A stretch of 64,000 nt of DNA from Areca catechu (taxonomy: Eukaryota; Streptophyta; Magnoliopsida; Arecales; Arecaceae). Below, piece after piece: positions 44,801-56,700 of the stretch; the stretch's first letter is position 1, and each line of letters opens with the position of its first letter. The notes under the pieces were generated by a model, which saw only the letters and a list, made by a program, of their open reading frames with translations, did no database searches and was not told where the DNA came from. Both the position numbers and the translations under genes were made by a program. Location of the stretch: positions 6,491,001-6,555,000 of the forward strand of contig CM038046.1 of assembly GCA_021397845.1 (NCBI GenBank), given 5' to 3'.

Positions 44801-45522
44801 GTTGGTTGAGTTATTTCCTAATTGGCTTGCCAATCAGGTTAGTATATATAAGTCGTATAATAATTTTATATATATTTAACATCGAATAAGTGATCGATAA
44901 TTGATATTATAGTTTTTAGGTACCGGTACTAATGGAGAAAAATAGTTCAGCAGAACTAATAGCACTTGCCAGAGGTCCAAATTATATTGTGAACAAATAT
45001 AATGGTTTTATTATAAATGGCTTTAAATTTCATACCAAGGAGCGCAAGAAACTTAGAAAAACTCAGAACAGTGGTGTTATGGTTGAAGCAGATAGAAAAT
45101 CTTATTATGATATACTTAAAGATATTTTGGAGTTTGATTATTATGGAAATTTTAAAGTTGTATTATTTCGATGCGATTGGGTGGATATAAATACACCGAG
45201 AGGTTTGAAAAATGACTCAAACGGATTCATACTTGTCAATTTTTCAAGATTGATACATACGGGTGTGTTATTGAAGGATGATCCATTTATTTTTTCATCT
45301 CAAGCTCGACAAGTTTTTTATGTACAAGACTCGAAAGATAAAGAATAGGCTATTGTTATTAAGACAAAACCTAGAGACTTGTATGACATGGAAAAAAAGG
45401 TAAAAAAAGATGATGATAATACTTACACTCAGTGTATGCCTTATAATATTGTGCCGGATGATCATATAAATGATACAACCATTTTGGTTAGGTTGGATTC
45501 TGAAGAACGTACAACTGGTTGA
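41869..45522 (+). pseudogene. CACTA transposase (TNPD/TNP2 type), broken
   Basis: From ATG 41869 the domains follow the family order: a transposase-associated domain ('MDKSWI', 'EYLDGVQNF', a C-x-C motif), the Transposase_21 DDE region from about 42340 to 43600 ('YEKIHSCPNDCILYR', 'GNDIDIFLQPLIDELKQLW', 'NLRAALLWTVNDFPAY', 'ACPSCGE'), 'DVMHIEKN' near 43670, DUF4218 (about 43980-44280: 'LPLALRSSMPKQV', 'LFFKALCYKVLD') and DUF4216 (about 44930-45420: 'FYVQDSKDKE', 'KTKPRDLYDM'). Introns fit near 44281-44357, 44660-44730 and 44840-44920. Breaks include a frameshift near 42045, a stop near 42174, TAG where Trp is usual (about 42954 and 45346), and further stops near 43311 and 43598. In the family this protein cuts the CACTA ends; this copy should be inactive. 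Confidence 0.85.
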
Positions 45523-45664
45523 TTATGATAAGTAAGTAGTTTATAAGATGGTTTACATTTTTGCATGAATGATTATGTTATCTTTTAAATTATAATTCAT
45601 TTTCGTTATAATTTGATTATAATGTTGACTTACTTGTTTTAAAATAATGCATGTTAGGTATACC

Positions 45665-47548
45665 ATGCCTCGAAGGAAGCGATTATCAGATGTACAATTT
45701 CAGTTTTTTCAGATCGAGGCTGGTACTTCTTCAGCACAGCAGCCCGTGGGCAGTCGATCATCTTCACATCGGTCAGATGCCAGTCCCTCTATTTCTGCAC
45801 ATCCGGCCGATGCTAGTACCACTCTACCTCATGACGACGCCATTCCCTCCGAGTCCGCACATCACGATCCTCCTATGAATCATTCTGATGACGAGCCTAT
45901 TGTCGATGACATACAGATACAGGATAATTTAATAATTTCATCATATTTCAATTCATACATATGCAATAGTTTTGATATATAACTTTCTGTATTTTTTTTG
46001 TAGATGGATCCGGGAGACTTAGGCGGAGGCGAGGACCCACACTAGTCCATGATGTGTGGCAGTTACCTGAGGGTGAGAGGATAGTGATAGAGTGCAACAA
46101 GCTAGGGCAGCCTATTAAGAAAGCTGCTAGCTTGTTGACTAGCTTTCTGGGGACAGTAGCATGCCGTGGTCAGCTATGTTCCCTGAATTATTCGAAGTGG
46201 AACGACATACTTCCTACATATAAAATAGAGATGCTACGAGTTATGCAGGTAAAAAAATTAATATATTATTTTATATCTTAGGTTTTTAACAATTGAATTG
46301 CTTATTTCATTTAATATTTATTTTATTATTTATTTAAATTGTAGAGTAAGTTCGTTCTTCCTTCAGATTCATTTGATTTTATGCTTAAGTCTCTCAATCA
46401 CAAGTGGAAAGAATATAGGGCAAAGTTGAAGAGAGACTACAAGCGAGAGGGTAGGATAGAGGAGCAGGTTGTAGTTACCTGTCCTCATGATGTTCACCCT
46501 CATCAGTGGATGGAGTTGGTGCACTATTGGTTCTCCGAGAGGGCATAGGTTGTGTAGCATCATCAAACACTTCGAAATTTATTAATTTTCACTCGTCATA
46601 ATTATATTTATACAATATATAACATTGTTTTAATTTTATTTTGCAGACGTATTCTGATATTGGTAGAGCTGCACGAGCAGCTCAGTCTGTTCCTCACACA
46701 ACGGGATCCAAGAGTTATGCACGGCTTAGGCATGAGTTTGTATGTTTCTCATCCTATAATTCTTTTAGTACACTTTTAGTTTTAACATCATGTATCATGC
46801 ATGTGCCATGTATCATGGTACGGGGATATAAGATGTGTTATTTTGGATTTATTTGTAATAGTTATTCTTTATATAGGCTGATCAACAGGGGAAGGAGCCT
46901 GGTGAAGTGGAGTTCTATCGGATGACTCACGTTCACCAGGATGGCAGTTTTGTTCAGGACGAGTCCAGAGATATATATGTATTTATTTATTTATATTATA
47001 TTATGATTTATATTTTTATTTTTATTAAGTATTGATATACATGTTTTTTATAAAATATAGAATATGGCTACCTCTATGATCTCCGAGCGTGCTGGCGAGG
47101 GTTCATCATCTACTCAGAGTAGTCGCATCGAGGCCGAGGTATTCTCGGAGTTGATGGAACCAAAGTGTCCTGGACGAGTGAGGGGTTATGGGATTGGAGT
47201 TACCCCTACTCAGTTATCTGATGTGCATAGATATACTTGGGATACTAGAGAGAGTCATGATCAGTTACATGTTCATCAGCTCCAGGAGGAGATAGCAGAG
47301 CTCCGACAGACATGTGATGCAGATAGAGCAGATATGCAAACCATTAGGTCTCAGATAGAGCATGTTACATCTGTGCTGCGTATGTTCATATTATCTCAGG
47401 TAAGTAATTATTTATTTATTTTGTATATATCTAATAATTTAGAATATATATAATGTATGTATCATAATTCCTGATGTATATCTTGTAGGTTCCTGGTGTA
47501 TCTGCGAGTCGCAGACCTGACGACGACCAGCCTCCCACGGATCAGTGA
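45665..47548 (+). pseudogene. TNPA-like second CACTA gene (Transposase_24 / Ptta-En-Spm family), one visible stop
   Basis: Start 'MPRRKRLSDVQFQF' at 45665. Inferred exons: 45665 to about 45935; 46004-46248 ('VHDVWQLPEGERIVIECNKL', 'ASLLTSFLG'); 46345-46548 ('KFVLPSDSFDFML', 'HKWKEYRAKLKRDY', 'PHQWMELVHYW'); 46647-46739 ('PHTTGSKSYARLRHEF'); 46877-46978; 47061-47399 with a coiled coil ('LQEEIAELRQTCDADRAD'); 47489-47548 ending TGA. These motifs match the plant Transposase_24 family, whose members correspond to the TNPA-type DNA-binding partner. Exon 3 ends in TAG at 46546, where the splice-site context suggests an original CAG. The first donor (about 45935) reads GA instead of GT. It lies about 140 bp after the transposase stop, in the same orientation. 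Confidence 0.78.
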
Positions 47549-47827
47549 TGCCAGATATTTTTTTTATTATTTATGTATGTCTTTTTATTTATTTGAACTT
47601 GGATTGATACGTTTATATATATAAAAAAAACTTTTTATATTTGGTTTGTATTTGTGTTTGTGTATGTTAGATGTGATATGTGATACAGGTTTGAATATTT
47701 TCATTTGTTTGTGTATGTTGGATGTGATACAGGTTTGAATGTTTTCATTTTCATAATGTATACAGGTTGTGTTGTATGTATTTCATGTATAGTATATATA
47801 GCTGTTTAATTTTAAATATATATATAT

Positions 47828-48185
47828 ATAGCGACGCTTTAAAGTGTCGCTAGGTTTGGACCTGGCAACGCTTTAAAGTATCGCTATAATTAGAACTGGT
47901 GATGCTTTAAAGCGTCGCTAGTTTTAAGTCTAGCGATGCTTTAAAGCGTTGTCAGTTTTCAGTCTAGCGATGCTTTAAAGCATTGCTAGACTGAAAACCT
48001 AGAGCGTCGCTAGACTTAAAATTAGCGATGCTTTAAAGCGTCGGTAAATAAAAATTTAGCGACGCTTTTTAGAATGTCGGCAGGTTGCGTCCCAACGCTT
48101 ACATAGGCGACGCTTTAGCGACGCTTTACAAAACATCGGGAGATTACTTAGCAATGCTTAAAAGCGTCGGGAAAGGTCAAAAAAA
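47828..48185. repeat. Right subterminal repeats of the CACTA element
   Basis: About ten units of the type gcgacgctttaaagcgtcgc, separated by 15-20 bp spacers such as 'taggtttggacctgg'. Many are perfect or near-perfect palindromes and could form hairpins. They mirror the left-end units, with ctttaaag in place of cttaaaag. Confidence 0.85.
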
Positions 48186-48212
48186 AGCGTCGGTAAAAAC
48201 CTGTTTCACTGT
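48186..48212 (-). repeat. Right terminal inverted repeat of the CACTA element
   Basis: Reads ...aacctgtttcactgtagta; the terminal base is A where CTGTAGTG is expected, so the end has mutated. Confidence 0.8.
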
Positions 48213-48846
48213 AGTAGAGGAAAGGTTCCATGGGTTTTTGAAGAAGGATTATAACAATAATAGCTATAACTAGTTCTGGTCCCTATCTTGCAGGGGCATC
48301 ACCGGCAGATGGGCACAGATGCAGGGGGAGTGGAGGTGAGTGTGTTGCTAGGGGCGGCCCTAGTGTCTTCTGGGTAAAGGCACCAAAACTACATGGTGGT
48401 GCTCAAGATGAAGGCCCCTGCAATGATGCCGCTGCTTAGCTCGTGCCACTGTGCCCCGATCGACCTAGTGATGGTGCTGGATGTGAGTGGGGGCATGGCA
48501 AGGGCAAAGATCCAGATGCTGAAGCGGGCCATGCACCAAATCATTTTGTCTTTAGGCCTTGCCTACCATCTCTCCATGGTTGCCTTCTCAGTCGCTGTTG
48601 CCAAATGTCTTCTTCCTCTCAGGATGTCTCGGTTTGGCCAGCGCTCTACTTGCTTGATTGTGGAGCGCCCGGTGGCAACCGATGATGCTGAAGGTTCGTG
48701 TGTTAGCGATGCACTCTGTAAGGCCACTAAGGTATTGGAAGATCGCCGGGAGTGCAACCCTGTCATTACCATCATGCTCCTGTCCGATGGCCAGCAGTAG
48801 CAACAATGCGATGCTAAGAAAGATGGTCACCGCTATCCCCGGTAGC
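48213..48846 (+). pseudogene. 3' part of the RING-VWA (WAV3/EDA40-like) pseudogene
   Basis: Directly after the CACTA end, 'EERFHGF' continues the linker seen before it. 'GTDAGGVEVSVLLGAALVSSG' (about 48310-48370) is the segment that precedes the VWA domain in this family. The VWA domain follows from about 48455: 'PIDLVMVLDVSGGMARAKIQ' and 'LEDRRECNPVITIMLLSDGQ'. The MIDAS motif D-x-S-x-S reads D-V-S-G-G, so one metal ligand is lost. The frame stops at 48798, soon after the first half of the VWA region, and no later domain is visible. RING-VWA proteins such as WAV3 act as E3 ligases in root growth responses; this copy should be inactive. Confidence 0.8.
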
Positions 48847-48849
48847 TAA

Positions 48850-50106
48850 TTAAGTTTGGATAATTTATTCTCATATTTGTTTTCTTTTTTCATTACCCAA
48901 ACAACCGGAGCACTTTTTTATTTTTTCAAGAATTCTAGTTTTTCAAAGCTTACCCGAAACCAGTAATAATACATGTGATATTGATGCAAGTGCTAGATCA
49001 GTGCACCGATTTGGGCCTAAGCCTACTCTTGTAAAGGGCCAACGTGTTACAAGAGCCAATTTTAGCTGACTAGTTTAGAGAGAGAGAGAGAGAGAGAGAA
49101 CTTAGGTCCATGGAGAGTAGAAGAAATTTGTATTTGGCAATGTGGAAGACCGCAGTGTGTCAATGGACCCGAAAAGGTCGTGCCAGGCGTCGGCCCCTGG
49201 CCAGATTTACCCTCAAGGTGAAAGTTGTAGTTGGGCTGGATAAGATTGATGTTGGGCCTTCTTCACTTTTTCGGAACCCTAAGGCCATTGTTTGGTGAAA
49301 CTAAGTCGGGCTTTAATTTGCAAACAAGCCCAGCGAGTCCACCTCCTTATCTATCGAAGCCGAGGCCTGGTTGTACTGGGCTAGGTTGGCACATTATCGC
49401 CTGTGGTAAGATCTAGTGGAAAAAACATAGAGAAAATTAAAGGACTAGCTTCCGCCATGGAGCATGAAGAGTCTTAGTTTATAGTTGTGATATATAATTG
49501 GTGGATTTACTTCTTGTGTGGTACATTTTCTGCCTACTCTTCGCATTATGGGTGTTATGAAGCAGGGGCTTTATAGTTTTTGGTGTTGGGTGGTTTGGAC
49601 TTGGTCGAACCATTTTGCCTTAAGAGAGATTTATTATATTTCAATTTAGATTTGTTAATAATTTACATGCAAATCCTTTCCAAAGATTTCAAATTGCAAG
49701 TCACGATTATTTGGAATTTAAATTTAGAAGGTGAAATGCAAAAAATAAAATAAAATAAAATACTTCGTTCTTATGGCGAACTCAAATGATATGCTTAAAA
49801 GACTTATTTATGATTAATTATGGTGTTTCTGCAGATATCGAGGAAAGGTTATGGGTTAAAGTCTCAAAGAATCTCTCACTATACAAATGATAGATGTAAT
49901 GTTGCTACACCTAACTTATCTCAAGTTATTTTTTTAACTTTGAAAAAGTTTACACATAATGACCTGTCCTTTGTGGCCCTATTTACTTTAATAAAACTTG
50001 TTTTAGCACATGCTTGTGATGCATCTATGTCAGGTTCCGTGTAGGTCCGAGCACGTTTATAAAAGAGAATGTTTGGTGTAAACAAAGGGAATCAACCTCA
50101 CAAGCA
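48850..50106. other. Spacer without recognised gene
   Basis: Mixed AT-rich sequence. Besides an (AG)n run at 49077-49099 I see no conserved frame, element end or RNA gene. Confidence 0.45.
49077..49099. repeat. (AG)n microsatellite
   Basis: About eleven AG units without interruption. Confidence 0.85.
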
Positions 50107-51243
50107 TTTTTTTTTTTTTTTTTTTTTTGGATGGAAATAGTAATGTGAATCTTCCACCAGGATTTATTAAAAGGATAACTATTTACAAGTGAACAAAAGT
50201 GAAGGACGGGAGTCACGGGACAAGGAAAAGACTCATGGATAGATTCCAAAGACACCTGGCAGTACACCAATACAAAGGAACCTCGATCTACTCTTGAATT
50301 TTGAGAAGCAGGTACGGTTCTCCCGCATGGAGAAGAGAGTTTTGAATTCAGCTCCAAGTGAAAACCTTCAGACTTTTGGTTGCAGAGACAATTCTACGAG
50401 CAAATAGTGCTGCTTGCTCTTAAGAAAGTAAAATGGATTGAGTGGCTCTTTTTCAAGAAAATCCTTCCACTTCTTTCTCACCATATCTCCCAGCAAATCA
50501 CAGCGATCAACCGATCCCTGTACTCTTGGTTGTTAGACTCTGTTTGTTCATTGATTTCTATCGTTTCTAGAGATCATGAAAGGTAGACGGCTAGCCTTCT
50601 AATTTGAGTTGCATTTTAATTGTGGAACAAACACTTCGAGTAAAAGAGCACTTGATGAACAAATGGAAAACGGTTTCAGACGTGTTTCCACAAAACGAGC
50701 AGTAGATATTAGGTATCCAACCTTTCTCGCAAGTCGATCACCATCGTCAACACGGATTTAAGGATTAAATATCAATTTATAATAATTTTTTTTTATTAAT
50801 ATGATCTCATAATATTCTACATTGTTAATGTAATTATATATTATTTTTTTTTATTAGCATGATCGTGTATCAATTGTTATTATTTTTTTTATTAGCATGA
50901 TTCTATATTAGCTATTATTATTTTTCTCGTTCTTTATTATAAATAATTCTAAAATATATCAAATAAAATCGAAATAAAGATAATAAAATTATTTCTCTCT
51001 ATCCCTCTCTCTTTTTTTATTTTTTTTTATCCACAAATATTTTAGCAATCAACGTGTGTTCTGTTCTTTAAGGCTAATCACAAAAAAGAACCTGACCTTC
51101 TTTGGGATGTTTTCTCTCCGGATTATCCTGTGATAAGTGTATCACAATCCACTATTGTTTAGGAACCTGTAGAAGAAGTCTACGGTGAAGCTTCCATTAG
51201 AAGTCATTTTCAAAGATGAAACATCCGCAATATGCGAAGGCCT

Positions 51244-51282
<39 letters not shown>

Positions 51283-52070
51283 CTGAAGAGCGAAAATAAG
51301 CTAGTTCGTTTCATCCCATGTTAACGACCCTCTCACCTTAATTAATCCTCCATGATAAGATTCTCCAATTCCAAAGGGAAATAAGAGATGTTTTGTTTTA
51401 CCACTCTTTCATGGAGCCCTTTAAAGAGAGAATGAATGAAGTGCCAAAAATGAATCCAGCAGTCCCAAAAATGAATAAAGTGCCTATCACCCGAACTCAA
51501 AGATAACACAACTCCCAAAAGCACTTGTGTCTGCTGATATCTCCCCAGAGAGGGTGAGAGATTATCAATATTCTTTCTTGATTTTTTTTCCAAACCCTAT
51601 TGCTCTTTTGATCTGCAAACTTTATCCTAGTTTTCCAAGCAATGGAAAGGAATGCCATCCTCATTTCTCAATTTTAAAGATGACCCATTTTGAGAGTTTT
51701 AAAATGAACAAATAATAAGAGGTGATGGCTGACAATACCAAGTTGATCGACGTAAGCCTGGCCCCCAAGATGAAGGTTGACATTTCCAAGCAGCGAGCCT
51801 AGCATCGATCTATTCAATCAAAAGCATCCAACAATGCTTCAAAAAAATTTTCATGTTAAGGGAAGGACCCAGGTAGTCAAAGGAGAAATCACCTTTTTTG
51901 CAATTCATCCAATTTGCAGAGCTAGTGACGTTGATATCATCCATATCAAAAAAAACTTCTACAGAAGTCTGCTTTCAAGCTTGATGTCTTTTCAAATGCT
52001 AAGAAAATAGCTTTAGCAACTAGGATGCACACTATTTTTTCTGCACAAAAAGGTGTCACCCCTAAATTGT
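50107..52070 (-). mobile_element. Decayed LINE with RT C-terminal part, zf-RVT remnant and poly(A)
   Basis: On the minus strand, 'DYLGLPLNMKIFLKHCW' (about 51880-51830), 'IDARLAAWK' and 'VCRSKEQ' (about 51610) match the part of plant LINE proteins after the RT core. A zinc region 'IYCSFCGNTSETVFHLFIKC' lies at about 50720-50660. The copy ends in a T22 run on the plus strand (50107-50130), its poly(A) tail, with an aataaa signal near 50165. The stretch 50770-51060 is AT-rich and interrupts the LINE. Multiple stops make it dead. Confidence 0.68.
51247..51280. repeat. (GA)n microsatellite
   Basis: About seventeen GA units. Confidence 0.88.
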
Positions 52071-53195
52071 AAATAAGAGGTTAGGAACAAAAGTTTTAAA
52101 CCATTAAAATGTGAAAAATATAATCATAAAAAACAAAAGTTATAAAAAGAAAGAGTGAGAGATGGGCTGGTTGCTATAGTCTAAACCAGAAGAAACAAAG
52201 ACTGGTTGCTGAATTTTTCTTTCTTTCTTTCTTTTTTGTGCTGTAGCTTTTCTCTCCCATTCATATTGTTATACTGATTAATAAAGTTGCTGCTGACATA
52301 CCAAAGACTTCAAGTCACCATGAATTTATTGTAAATGAATTCTGATATTAAAGTTCATGTCCATTAGATCCAACTCTCCTAAGGAATTGGCCCGAAATTC
52401 ACACACACACCAAAAAAAAAAAAGAAAAAAAAAACAAAGGATACGATAAAGTTTGATGAAGCAGTCAATCAGTTATTTGGTTAAAACATATGAACCATAA
52501 AGGTTTTTGATGTCCATGGCTATTTTTTCCACCTGTGTTAGTCCATTAAATCTTATCAAGATCACATTAGTAATCAAATAGAGGTTTGTTTTCATCAAGA
52601 TAACCTCAGAACGGTTCCTACCACATGGAAACAAGGGTACTTCTGCCCCAAAAAAGTGGTAGAAACTGACGTTTCCTTTTACTACTTATTTTGCCAACCA
52701 TCAGCTTCAAGAGAATGCTGTCAAGTGGGGATGAGAAAATGAGTGGAGTAGAATCCCACGCTCTCAAGAAACAAATGATTAGGAATATGTCAGGCTCAAT
52801 CAACAGAAGCCTCATCTTTTCATTCACCAATGATGAGCACACAAGACATGGAAATGAAGCATGTTACCAGCAGCCAAAACACTTTTTTGTTCCCCCATTT
52901 CCTCCTTGCTCTCAAGATTCCACATCAAACAATTATAACTTTGGCATGCCGATTATCATCATTTTTTTTTTTCAAAGCTTTGCTACACAATGATATTTCC
53001 CAGCAACTTAACAAATACAAATTTGTGTTTGATATATATATCATAATAGATTCATCCGAGGACAAATTTCCTACATCTCTTCCCTTTTATTTGGAAGAGA
53101 AAAGAATGGACAATAGGCAGAAGCCGGGCACAAAAATTCCGGCTTTGAGGAATGCTGGAGAGAGGATCAGTGAATCAACCATCTTCCCATGCCAG
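52071..53195. other. Spacer and probable 3' UTR of the omega-3 desaturase gene
   Basis: AT-rich with A-runs near 52410 and T-runs near 52970. The last one to two hundred bases before 53196 should contain the 3' untranslated region of the desaturase gene. No other gene is recognised. Confidence 0.4.
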
Positions 53196-55640
53196 TTAAC
53201 CATGTTTCAATCCAACTTCTGTTGAAAACTCTTTCATTTGACAGTCAGTTTCATAGTAGACAACATCCCCAGTATCGCTAACATAGTGATCACGTCTCAA
53301 GCTCTTTGCTAGGATGCCAAATAGGTAGAAAGGCAAAGGACCAGATTTCTCAGGCTCTCTGTAGTATTTTCCAAGCACCGGCTTTGCTGCCTCAGTCTGA
53401 TACATCAATGCAAGGTTTATGAGTAATTACAAGTATCATTTTTCTCATTCATCTTTCTGCAGAATGTTGAAGAAAAGGTAACAAGTCAGTGCTACTCACA
53501 GCTTCCACCAGATGGTAATGTGGTATCTGTGGGAAAAGGTGATGTATCACATGAGTCCCGATGTCATGGTGGATGTTGTTGATCCATCCATAATCCTGAT
53601 CCAGTGTTGTCAGCCCTCCGCGGAGATAACTCCATTCCTGGAGGAGAAGAACAGCGAATTCGTTACCTCATAAACATGTTTGCAGGCAGGAATGAAGAAG
53701 CCCGGCACAAAAATTCACCCACAAACTAGTGTCAGAACTTTGGCAGCCTAACATGTCTTCTAGATATACTAGGATTAGAGTCTAATTTATTTTTCTGCTA
53801 TTGAACAGAGGAACTTATGTATAACAAAACAATGGTTTTATCTGTAGTGATTGCATTAGTTTGCTTGGAACAAATTGACAGAAACAAGCAATTTAGAAAG
53901 AAGCCCCCTAAAAACAATTTTTTTTAAAAAAAATGAAAATATGCTATTTCCATGTGAAAATGTAGAAGCTAATTTCCCGTATGCTACATGGTGAATGCAC
54001 GATTTTAAGATGATTATAATTTGGGGTTTCTTCTAAATGGCTGGTGACTGATATATGCACATTAGAAAGAAGAACATATATATGATTTTATACCTTTCCA
54101 CGATACCAAGGAAGTTTCTCATCATGCCCATGATGATGCAAATATGTCACAAAATCCAACCACATAACGAATATCTGCATCCAAAACCACAATTAATTGT
54201 TACAAAACTCACAACCAAAAACCTGTGAATGCTTTCTTTTAGCAGGAGACATACTTAAAAGAGTTAATAGACCTACCAAATAAGGAATTCCATACAGTTT
54301 AATCATTGGAACAAGGCCAAATTTCCATGCTAATCCTGCAAGCACTGCCACCATTGCTGACCAGCAAGCTGTTGATGTTAACACATCCTTCCTCTCATTT
54401 GGAACAAATAGATCACTATCAGGATGGAAGTGTGAACCTTTCTTCCCTGGACTCCTTTTCCACTACAAATGGACATGTAGATTAAGAATTTAGCTAAACT
54501 GAAATCCGCGGTGTCCAAAGTTGATCCCATTGAAGTGTGGTTGTGTGGGTGCTCACCAGGTACAAGGGATATGCAAGCATAGGAAAAGGCACTGTGAAAC
54601 GCAGAATCCGAGTTGCTGCATCCAAACTCCTATATAACTTCTCAGGTATCTGCCAGTAATCCAAAGTGATAAAAACCCATCATCAATTAAAATGTTCGAG
54701 GAAAACAGCAATCATTGTAAAAGACAAGTAGGAGCAAGCCACTTACAGGGTGCCACGATTCGTCGTTTTCGACATGCCCATGGTTTTGGTGATGAGTCCT
54801 GTGACTAATCCTCCTGCAGAATTTAGCAGTGTCGACTCAAAATTAATATGACAGCCATAGGGACAACAAGCAATTTCTTCGACTTCGATGGAATCCAACT
54901 GCCTTCTATAGCTCGGATTGGAAATGGGGGACATACCAGCCATGGTAAGGTACGAGAATGGGCGAATGGAGCAAATGCCCCACCACACTGTTCAGCTTCG
55001 GATTGCTCGAAAAGCTACCGTGCCCACTGCCAAAGATTCAATCTTTATAAGAAAACAAAACGAATTCGGCATCATCTTGAAGAGAAAAAGACTAAAAATG
55101 CGATATTGGTGACAGAAATCCATACCAATCATGGCCAAGGACGAACAGAGCCCAGAACATGGTGCCCTGAGCCACCCAATAGAGGGGCCACACCATCCAG
55201 TTATTGAGGTAGGCGGCGGCAGCCGCGAGCCCAAACACAACGACCACATCCCGGACCACATAGCTCATAGATCTCCAGGGGTCCTTCAACCAGCAATGCT
55301 TGGGGATGGCCGCCCGGATCTCCGCCAGCCCGAACGGCGGCGGCATCGCGGGATCGAACTCCGGCTCCTGTTTCTCGCTCCCATTCACCCGTTTCCCATT
55401 TACCTTCCCTCCTTCCCTCTCCTCCTCCACCGTTCCCACCCTCAGCGGCGTGCTCACCCTCAGTGTCCAGTCCCGGTGGAGCCCCCGACTTCCGAGGCAG
55501 ATCGGGCGGCGGAAATCCACGCGGCGGGAAGCCGGACAGGGGAGGCTCCGCCGCGGCGGCTGGAACCTGGATTTTGGCCGGGAGTAATCCACCGGCAGCG
55601 GTATTATACCACGGCATTCAGATAGTACCCAACTCGCCAT
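53196..55640 (-). CDS. FAD7/8: Plastid omega-3 fatty acid desaturase (FAD7/FAD8 type), 8 exons
   Basis: Exons: 55640-55126, 55026-54937, 54813-54747, 54649-54557, 54462-54277, 54174-54094, 53637-53500, 53396-53196; all junctions are GT-AG and the product is 456 aa. The enzyme converts 18:2 and 16:2 in plastid membrane lipids to 18:3 and 16:3, using ferredoxin as electron donor. All three di-iron histidine boxes are intact: HDCGH (about 170-174, split between exons 1 and 2), HRTHH (206-210) and HVIHH (373-377). The start 'MASWVLSEC' followed by a Ser/Arg/Pro-rich leader is typical of the plastid forms, and the C-terminus VGLKHG lacks the di-lysine ER signal of FAD3. The TTG-initiated extension at 55643 was rejected in favour of ATG 55640. 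FAD7 and FAD8 cannot be separated from sequence alone. Confidence 0.95.
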
Positions 55641-55818
55641 CAAAAATAATAATAAAAAAAAAATAAAAAACCCTCCTTTCCCTCTTGCGGTGCCCCTCTT
55701 CCCAGAGTTTGTGTTTCGCGACGAGGCTTTTACAAGGCAAAGGAGAAGGCTTGGAGGAGAAGAGATGACAATCTAGCGGCTGCTCGTCCTCCTCTTCCCA
55801 GAGCCTCCCGTTTGTCTC

Positions 55819-55824
<6 letters not shown>

Positions 55825-55854
<30 letters not shown>
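55825..55854. repeat. (CT)n microsatellite upstream of the desaturase
   Basis: About fifteen CT units, roughly 185-215 bp upstream of the ATG; on the coding strand it is a GA run. Such tracts are common in plant 5' leaders and promoters; no function is shown. Confidence 0.85.
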
Positions 55855-55857
<3 letters not shown>

Positions 55858-56695
55858 AGGTTCCAGGGGAGGGGGCGTGACTTCGGATTCGTGGATTTAT
55901 GATCAAATATCTAATATGTATGATGAGATTCGGTACCTGGGCATTGGAATGGAAGGGGAGGCGGACGAAGAAGTGGGAACGGCGTGCACGAGCTAAATTT
56001 CGTTACTCGACAGCGCCGACACGTGCGAAACAGCTGCCGCACGGATTTGATTTGGTCATTTGACGGATACCCATAGGCTTTGCACATGAGTCGGACACTG
56101 GGTCCCCACGCCGAGAGTTTTTCTCCGCCGCCGACGTGTTCGCATCTGGACCGTTGACCTCGAGACGCTTTTGGTGGTGCCAGTGTCCCCAGGGCGGGAA
56201 GGGAAAAATATGTTGGAGGTCGGAGCGCTTCGGACGTGTGCGGGTTTTAGGCGATCGAGGGAGGCGAGGAAGGTTTCCGTGAGATTTTGGTCGCTTCCTT
56301 TGCGGTGATTGTAGGCGATCGTTGACCGCTAGGGCACCATATACTGGTTGGGGGGTGCAGAGGTGATACGCGTGGAGCACGTTTAGGCGCGCATTGTGTT
56401 ATCTCTTTCCTACGATGTATGATGTATGTAGGGAAGAAGGATGCTCTGCGTCTGGCTCAAGGGTGACCGGAGAACCACAGGGGACTCATGCGGCTTGAAA
56501 TGGTTAGGTGGGAAGAAAAAAATTCCCCATTCTATCGTACTGATTCGGCAAAACAAATACCACCACATTGGTGACTGGCATTATACACAAGGGCTAGTTT
56601 GCCCAGGAAAACGATTAGACGACTAAGTTCATTTCGTTATCAATTTTAATTTTTGGATTTACAAATATATATCTTGAATTTGTTATGATCGAAAT
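55855..56695. other. Intergenic, upstream side of the desaturase gene
   Basis: Contains no recognised gene. The last five bases before the LTR element (56696-56700, accac) are the left target-site duplication. Confidence 0.45.
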
Positions 56696-56700
56696 ACCAC

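Larger units (their letters stand above)
15471..48212 (+). mobile_element. CACTA (En/Spm-type) DNA transposon carrying a nested retrotransposon array
   Basis: The left terminus is CACTACAGTAAAATAGAG at 15471. The right terminus read inward on the minus strand is TACTACAGTGAAACAGG from 48212; the first 28 bases match at 22 positions. Both ends are followed by dense palindromic subterminal units built on cgacgctttaaagcgtcg. Two plus-strand genes, TNPD/TNP2-like and TNPA/Transposase_24-like, occupy 41869-47548. The flanks are two pieces of one RING-VWA gene, which independently supports the borders. No clean 3-bp target duplication is left (gga before, gag after). About 23.6 kb of the interior is the Tat retrotransposon array, so the CACTA itself is roughly 9 kb. 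Both transposase genes carry stops, so it is probably no longer autonomous. Confidence 0.88.

Noticed and set aside
48085..48273. 62-codon frame over the right CACTA end
   Set aside because: It joins transposon terminus to host pseudogene sequence and is a chance fusion, although its last part is the genuine EERFHGF linker of the host gene.
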